From contig DASREM010000033.1 in the NCBI GenBank assembly GCA_035652095.1, forward strand, positions 49,844-113,843: a stretch of DNA of 64,000 nt, read 5' to 3'. The translations under genes were made by a program, and so were the position numbers. The stretch's first letter is position 1. The number at the start of each line of letters is the position of its first letter. The stretch comes from DASREM01 sp035652095. Lineage in GTDB: Bacteria > Acidobacteriota > Terriglobia > Terriglobales > Acidobacteriaceae. The notes below the pieces were generated by a model that searched no databases, had not been told where the DNA came from, and was given only the letters and a program-made list of their open reading frames with translations. Below are positions 60,359 through 64,000 of the stretch, piece by piece.

Positions 60359-61825
60359 ATGCGTACCTCACATCAATTCTCAATTGCGCTCGTACTCTTG
60401 ATCCTGCTCCCTGGCGTCTGTGCGCAGACTCCGGCGACTACTAAGGGTGGCAGCAGCCCCAAGCCTCCCACAGAAAATACGGCTGCACGTCTCAGCGCAT
60501 TGGGGGACCTGGACCGTGCCGTGGACGATCTTGCACAGCGGGTTCTGCCCGCCGTGGTTCAGATTTCGGTCAGCGGATTCGGGCCGTCCCGCGAGCGAAG
60601 CGGGAGTGAAAACGTCATTGAACGGCAACGCGGGATTGGTTCCGGAGTGATCGTCGATCCAGCTGGTTACATCATCACCAATGCACATGTCGTAACCGGC
60701 GCGCAACGGATCCAGGTCGTCATGCGATCCGTGAACATGGAACTGGTCCCCGGTAAGACGAGCTTGCTTCACAGGCAACGCACGTTCGAAGCAAAGCTGA
60801 TCGGCGTCCATCGATTCACGGACTTGGCCCTGTTAAAAATCGAAGCGGCGGATGCTCTGCCCACGATTTCGCTTCGACAAGAATATAAGGCACGGCTCGG
60901 ACAGACGGTTCTCGCAGTTGGATCGCCGGCAGGACTTGATCATACCGTTACGAGAGGCATTATCAGCGCCCTGGGACGACAGACCGACGTCGATCACCCG
61001 ATGATCTACATTCAAACGGATGCTCCTATCAATCCCGGAAACAGCGGCGGAGCACTCGTGGATCGTGACGGCAATCTAGTCGGCATCAACACATTCATCT
61101 ACAGCAAAGGCGGAGGCAGCGAAGGATTGGGCTTCGCGATTCCGGAACCCACCGTGCGATTCGTTTACGAAGAACTGAAGCAATACGGCCGCGTTCGCCA
61201 GACCCTCATCGGCGCGAGTGTTCAGACCATCAATCCGACACTGGCGGCTGGTCTGAAACTTTCGCAGGACTGGGGCGTAATTGTATCCAATGTCATCCCT
61301 GGCGGTCCTGCCGACAAAGCTGGACTGAAACCGAAAGACATCGTAACCGCTATTGACAGCCGGGAAATCGACTCTCTGCCAAAGTTTGCAGCGTCGCTCT
61401 TTCTCCATCGACATGATGAAGCCGTCCAGATGGATGTTCTACGCGGAAACGACGCATTAAAGCTCTTTATCCCCGCAGTCGAGGCTCAAGCGGGAGCAGA
61501 AAATCTGGCGGATCTAATTGATCCGCAGAACGGCCTGATCCAGCCGCTCGGGATATTTGTGCTCGACTTGAGCAAACCAGTTCTCGACATGTTGGAGGGT
61601 CTGCGCTCGTCCTCTGGCGTGGTCGTAGCCGGGAAGGTGGACTATACGCCAGCCATCGAAGCTGATCTGGCTGCCGGGGATGTAATCCGCTCGCTCAATG
61701 GCATCCACCTAACCGGCGCAAGTCATCTTCGCTCGGAGCTTGAGCGTTTCAAAGCAGGCGATGCTGTCGTGCTCGAAGTCGAGCGACAAGGCAGATTTCA
61801 GTTCGTTTCGTTTGAGATGGAGTAG
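60359..61825 (+). CDS. DegP/HtrA-type periplasmic serine protease
   Basis: 488 residues. Signal peptide (FSIALVLLILLPGVCAQ), trypsin-like domain with His110 (NAHVV), Asp155 (FTDLALLK) and Ser229 (GNSGGAL), then two PDZ domains (GLKLSQDWGVIVSNVIPGGPAD and a last one with KVDYTPAIEADLAAGDVIRS). Degrades or refolds misfolded envelope proteins. Start at 60359 is set by the signal peptide. Last gene of the island's forward train. Confidence 0.88.
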   Translation: MRTSHQFSIALVLLILLPGVCAQTPATTKGGSSPKPPTENTAARLSALGDLDRAVDDLAQRVLPAVVQISVSGFGPSRERSGSENVIERQRGIGSGVIVDPAGYIITNAHVVTGAQRIQVVMRSVNMELVPGKTSLLHRQRTFEAKLIGVHRFTDLALLKIEAADALPTISLRQEYKARLGQTVLAVGSPAGLDHTVTRGIISALGRQTDVDHPMIYIQTDAPINPGNSGGALVDRDGNLVGINTFIYSKGGGSEGLGFAIPEPTVRFVYEELKQYGRVRQTLIGASVQTINPTLAAGLKLSQDWGVIVSNVIPGGPADKAGLKPKDIVTAIDSREIDSLPKFAASLFLHRHDEAVQMDVLRGNDALKLFIPAVEAQAGAENLADLIDPQNGLIQPLGIFVLDLSKPVLDMLEGLRSSSGVVVAGKVDYTPAIEADLAAGDVIRSLNGIHLTGASHLRSELERFKAGDAVVLEVERQGRFQFVSFEME

Positions 61826-62000
61826 ACCTGTCACCAAGTTCCAACAGCAATCTTGTCTAGGAAGGAGTGACGACAATCGCGCAAAGACATCAACGCGGAT
61901 GGCTGAAAGAGGAAAAACGCGCTCAAGGCGGCGACTCGTGGATGACGACCTGCGAAGATTAGCTTTTTTACAGTCTGCGACACAGCCTCGCTTCATTTCT

Positions 62001-62105
62001 ATCCGCATCAAAACCGATCCAAAAACTGTGCAGATTCTACTTCGCCACAGCAACGTCAAGCTGACGCTTCAGTCCCACACTCATTCAGTCAGCCACGATT
62101 CGTAG
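62001..62105 (+). pseudogene. Tyrosine-recombinase (integrase) C-terminal remnant
   Basis: 34 codons that match the end of phage-type integrases: KTDPKTVQILLRHSNVKLTL, then QSHTHSV. In active enzymes the last block reads like TLD-x-Y-T-x-x-V, with the nucleophile Tyr; here that residue is His. The upstream catalytic parts are absent. Sits beside the toxin gene near the right boundary of the island. Confidence 0.6.
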
Positions 62106-62109
62106 AGAT

Positions 62110-62748
62110 CTATCCCCTAAACCTCAAAGAATGAAGTCGCAGTGCGAGCTGCGAATCGGGATCTTCGGTTCGAACCGCTTCAGGTTCTTCGATCTTGATG
62201 TGAAAGGGCTCAAAAAGAGCCCAGTTCTCGCTGTCATGCCCGTACTTCGATAGGTAGTAAATCCCTGCGAAGCCCGCATAAAAGATGATGCGCGACACAA
62301 ATTGCGTCAGCGTTCGGGGAGCCGTCTTCTGCAACGCAGAAGCGTCGATATCTTCAACGCCAAATTTACTGAAATGAGCAGCCAATGACTTACGCAACCC
62401 ACTGATCCATTCGCTGCTGCAGATATCAGCGTACTCACCGTCTGCAGTCGCAACTCCCAGGATTCTTTTATGGAGCCATTCCACGGGCACTTCGCCAAGT
62501 GGAAAGTGATCGTCTTCTCCTGAGATTGCGTCCAACTCTGCCGCTAGTTGGGGGTCGACGCGGAATCGCGCCAATGTTTCAAGAAAGCAACCCAGGCGTT
62601 GAGAGGAAGCGTAGAGAACTCGGTAGGTCGCATCCGGATCATCGAAGCGGTTCCCGAAGGTTCCATCCGGTCCGGCCGATGCCCAGTCGGGTACAGCCCA
62701 CGGGTCCGGCACGCGACCCAGTCGATAAATCACGCCCGACGGTTTCAA
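62110..62748 (-). CDS. RES-domain toxin
   Basis: 212 residues. RES-domain features: YRLGRVP near the start, YRVLYASSQRLGCFLETLARF with the conserved Arg, Tyr and Glu, and FYAGFAGIYYLSKYG late. Known RES toxins degrade NAD+. Follows the antitoxin gene by 5 bases on the same strand, as expected for this toxin-antitoxin class. Confidence 0.85.
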   Translation of the reverse strand: MKPSGVIYRLGRVPDPWAVPDWASAGPDGTFGNRFDDPDATYRVLYASSQRLGCFLETLARFRVDPQLAAELDAISGEDDHFPLGEVPVEWLHKRILGVATADGEYADICSSEWISGLRKSLAAHFSKFGVEDIDASALQKTAPRTLTQFVSRIIFYAGFAGIYYLSKYGHDSENWALFEPFHIKIEEPEAVRTEDPDSQLALRLHSLRFRG

Positions 62749-62753
62749 GACCG

Positions 62754-63143
62754 CTACCCTCCGGCCAGGAAGGCACGTGCGGCCCCGAGAAGCTGCGGGC
62801 CTACAGTCTCAATGTTCTCATCTCGGAGCAGGCGAATGGGCACCCGGTCCCTCAGCTCAGGATTTAATCCCGAGAGCCAAGCCTGAACTACTCTCGGACC
62901 TTCCTGATCATTGATCACCTTCGCGAGGCGGTAAGCAAATCGTAGGCGTTCCTCCACTCCCTTGTACGAATCCGAGCCGGCGATCCAACGGTCGATCGCT
63001 CGCGTGTCTTTCACGGAAGCGACGTAAGCCGTCAACTTCTTTCCGATGATCTTCGTCAGCTCATTGACGAGTTTAGGAAAGTCCAGAGTTGTTGCTTCCC
63101 GGTACGCCAACAAGTCCGGTCTTGGTGGGGTGAGCACTGCCAT
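62754..63143 (-). CDS. Xre/MbcA/ParS-type antitoxin of the RES pair
   Basis: 129 residues. Helical N-terminal part (DFPKLVNELTKIIGKKLTAYVASV) with a DNA-binding look and a C-terminal toxin-binding part (RFAYRLAKVINDQEGPRVVQAWLSGLNPELRDRVPIRLL), typical of MbcA/ParS antitoxins. Start at 63143 follows GGAG; five extra upstream codons are possible. Likely represses its own promoter in the AT-rich region upstream. Confidence 0.78.
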   Translation of the reverse strand: MAVLTPPRPDLLAYREATTLDFPKLVNELTKIIGKKLTAYVASVKDTRAIDRWIAGSDSYKGVEERLRFAYRLAKVINDQEGPRVVQAWLSGLNPELRDRVPIRLLRDENIETVGPQLLGAARAFLAGG

Positions 63144-63430
63144 TGGTCGGCACTCCAAACTGCCAATCGCAGTGTACTAAAATATCGATAAAATTACAAT
63201 GCAATCACATCATAATACCTAATATTATATGTATATATATGAAATTATGGTACTTATAACCAAACACAAAGTGCGGCCCACAAAAAGCTGCGCTTTGAAG
63301 GCACAGCTAATCATTTAACTTATTGAATGCATTAGATTTAATCCTTGATCGCTTAGGGAAGGATCGACTCGCCAGCCCACAAAACTCGACCTAAATTGCT
63401 AAGATTTTACTCGATGAAAGACGTGTAACT
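63144..63430. other. AT-rich region upstream of the antitoxin
   Basis: 287 bases, visibly AT-rich around 63180-63250 (runs of TATATATA), unlike the rest of the window. No gene seen. Probably holds the toxin-antitoxin promoter and marks foreign DNA. Confidence 0.5.
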
Positions 63431-63490
63431 TATTGAAAACATGGTGGCCAGGGACGGAGTTGAACCGCCGACGCCAGCCTTTTCAGAGCT
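63431..63490 (-). repeat. att-like direct repeat, right copy (tRNA-Phe 3' fragment)
   Basis: 58 of 60 bases match 41328-41387. The acceptor 3' strand reads CCTGGCC plus ACCA on the minus strand. The similarity stops right after the anticodon arm (CAGAGCT), where unrelated sequence begins; not an intact tRNA. Confidence 0.78.
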
Positions 63491-63815
63491 CAAATAATCA
63501 ATGCATTTAAGAACTTGCAAGGCAACGTGGGACTGCCAAGGACTTGCAAATTCTCGATAGAAACAGTGAATGCGGACTGGAATTGCGGACTGAAATCCCC
63601 ATGCTCACTTACTCTTTGTTCCATCTCGCTGGAAATCAGAGTGGTGCTCTGTGGGGTTGAACCTTCACAGACATCTGAATCCAAAAGCTCCTACAGATCC
63701 GGCCTTTGGGTTATGAGTGCACATGATAATGATGTTTCAACAGGTTACGCGGTGTGATAAGGGGTTCCTGGGGTTGAGACAAGATGCTGAACTGTACATG
63801 TTGTGAGGGCATTGG
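63491..63815. other. Unassigned sequence right of the island
   Basis: About 325 bases before the insertion sequence. Frames on both strands are short and not family-like. If elements are stacked at the tRNA site, this is the left end of the next one. Confidence 0.35.
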
Positions 63816-64000
63816 AGTGGACCCCGAAAATGAGACAACCAGTTAAGCCCTAAAATGCAGGGTGATCGGCTCCCCATTTTCTGAGACACATTGAAGGTTA
63901 GTTTCCGGCAAAATCAACCAACGAAGGAAGGGGGATTTGCCGTGAAGAGGAAGCGCTTTTCTGTGGAGCAGATCGTAGGAGTGTTAAAGCAAGCCGAACT
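63816..64000 (+). mobile_element. Left end of an IS3-family insertion sequence (cut by window)
   Basis: Sequence GGACCCCGAAAATGAGACAAC near 63818 looks like a terminal inverted repeat, followed about 125 bases on by an orfA start. Exact left edge is uncertain; the other end lies beyond the window. Confidence 0.5.
63942..64000 (+). CDS. IS3-family transposase OrfA, N-terminal fragment
   Basis: 19 codons from GTG at 63942: KRKRFSVEQIVGVLKQAE, the start of the helix-turn-helix of IS3/IS407-group OrfA. GAAGGAAGGGGG precedes the start. Cut by the end of the window. Confidence 0.8.
   Translation, partial: MKRKRFSVEQIVGVLKQAE

Larger units (their letters stand above)
41328..63490. mobile_element. 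Putative 22-kb genomic island inserted at a tRNA-Phe 3' end
   Basis: Bounded by 60-bp direct repeats carrying the 3' part of tRNA-Phe, the classic target of tyrosine integrases. Its right end holds an integrase C-terminal remnant (62001-62105) and a toxin-antitoxin pair (62110-63143), both common island-edge cargo. Inside are regulators, an ABC plus RND efflux set with a glycosyltransferase, and a protease. No intact integrase is seen, so it appears immobile now. The intact tRNA would lie to the right, beyond the window, if several elements accumulated at one site. Confidence 0.6.

Noticed and set aside
63431..63490. Second tRNA-Phe gene
   Set aside because: Similarity ends right at the anticodon arm and unrelated sequence follows, so no full cloverleaf can form.
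63515..63757. 80-codon frame right of the second repeat
   Set aside because: No known motif and no ribosome site; both strands give short frames of similar quality.

Overview
This window is a stretch of bacterial chromosome rich in catabolic, efflux and redox genes. It has no rRNA, no intact tRNA and no CRISPR array. The gene content suggests a soil bacterium, most plausibly an Acidobacteriota (Terriglobia-like) lineage. Pointers are DUF899 genes beside a TPR/HTH regulator, DUF892/DUF2231 stress genes, DUF4410/DUF4136 secreted proteins, a PEP-CTERM protein and many adaptor/TolC/RND sets. The taxonomic call is inference from gene content only.

Region 1 (1-12.2 kb) is an N-heterocycle catabolic cluster. 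It holds two permeases (one cut by the window start), a molybdenum hydroxylase (FAD subunit plus fused Fe-S/Mo subunit) and a 6-hydroxynicotinate-reductase-like Fe-S protein. These are followed by a UPF0280 protein, two tandem PF06684 (AA_synth) paralogues, a secreted deaminase-type amidohydrolase, a convergent enamidase-like amidohydrolase and a nicotinamidase-like hydrolase. The genes from the Mo enzyme to the second PF06684 protein overlap or abut and form one operon. The parts match hydroxylation, ring reduction and enamide hydrolysis of the anaerobic nicotinate pathway; the true substrate is unproven.

Region 2 (12.2-21 kb) is a mix. It has a response regulator lacking the usual phospho-acceptor Asp, a small PEP-CTERM protein, a secreted amidohydrolase-2 protein, and a DUF899 / CPAC microprotein / DUF899 operon diverging from a TPR-HTH regulator and a beta-propeller protein. 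Two stress genes (DUF892, DUF2231) follow.

Region 3 (21-41 kb) holds an OsmC-TolC-adaptor-RND-DUF2892 operon, an ECF sigma factor fused to a zinc-binding anti-sigma-like domain, and a large porin-like protein. A polysulfide/thiosulfate-reductase-like respiratory operon (cytochrome c, PsrA, PsrB, PsrC) ends in an ArsR regulator with Cys positions reminiscent of persulfide sensors. Next come an orphan sensory-rhodopsin-transducer-like protein, a PoxB-like ThDP enzyme, a DUF438/hemerythrin/PAS protein and a hemerythrin protein.

Region 4 (41.3-63.5 kb) is bounded by 60-bp direct repeats (58/60 identical) made of the 3' part of a tRNA-Phe gene, so it is a putative integrated island. It carries a triple-GAF sigma54 activator, a potassium-channel-like protein, an acetoacetate-decarboxylase-like protein, and a long one-direction gene train. 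The train runs through a STAS protein, a sigma-like protein, DUF4410, HlyD/ABC ATPase/ABC-2 permease, TolC, RND adaptor, RND pump, a UGT-type glycosyltransferase, two secreted proteins and a DegP-type protease. At its right edge are an integrase remnant with His in place of the catalytic Tyr and a RES/Xre-type toxin-antitoxin pair. Beyond the second repeat an IS3-family element begins and runs off the window.
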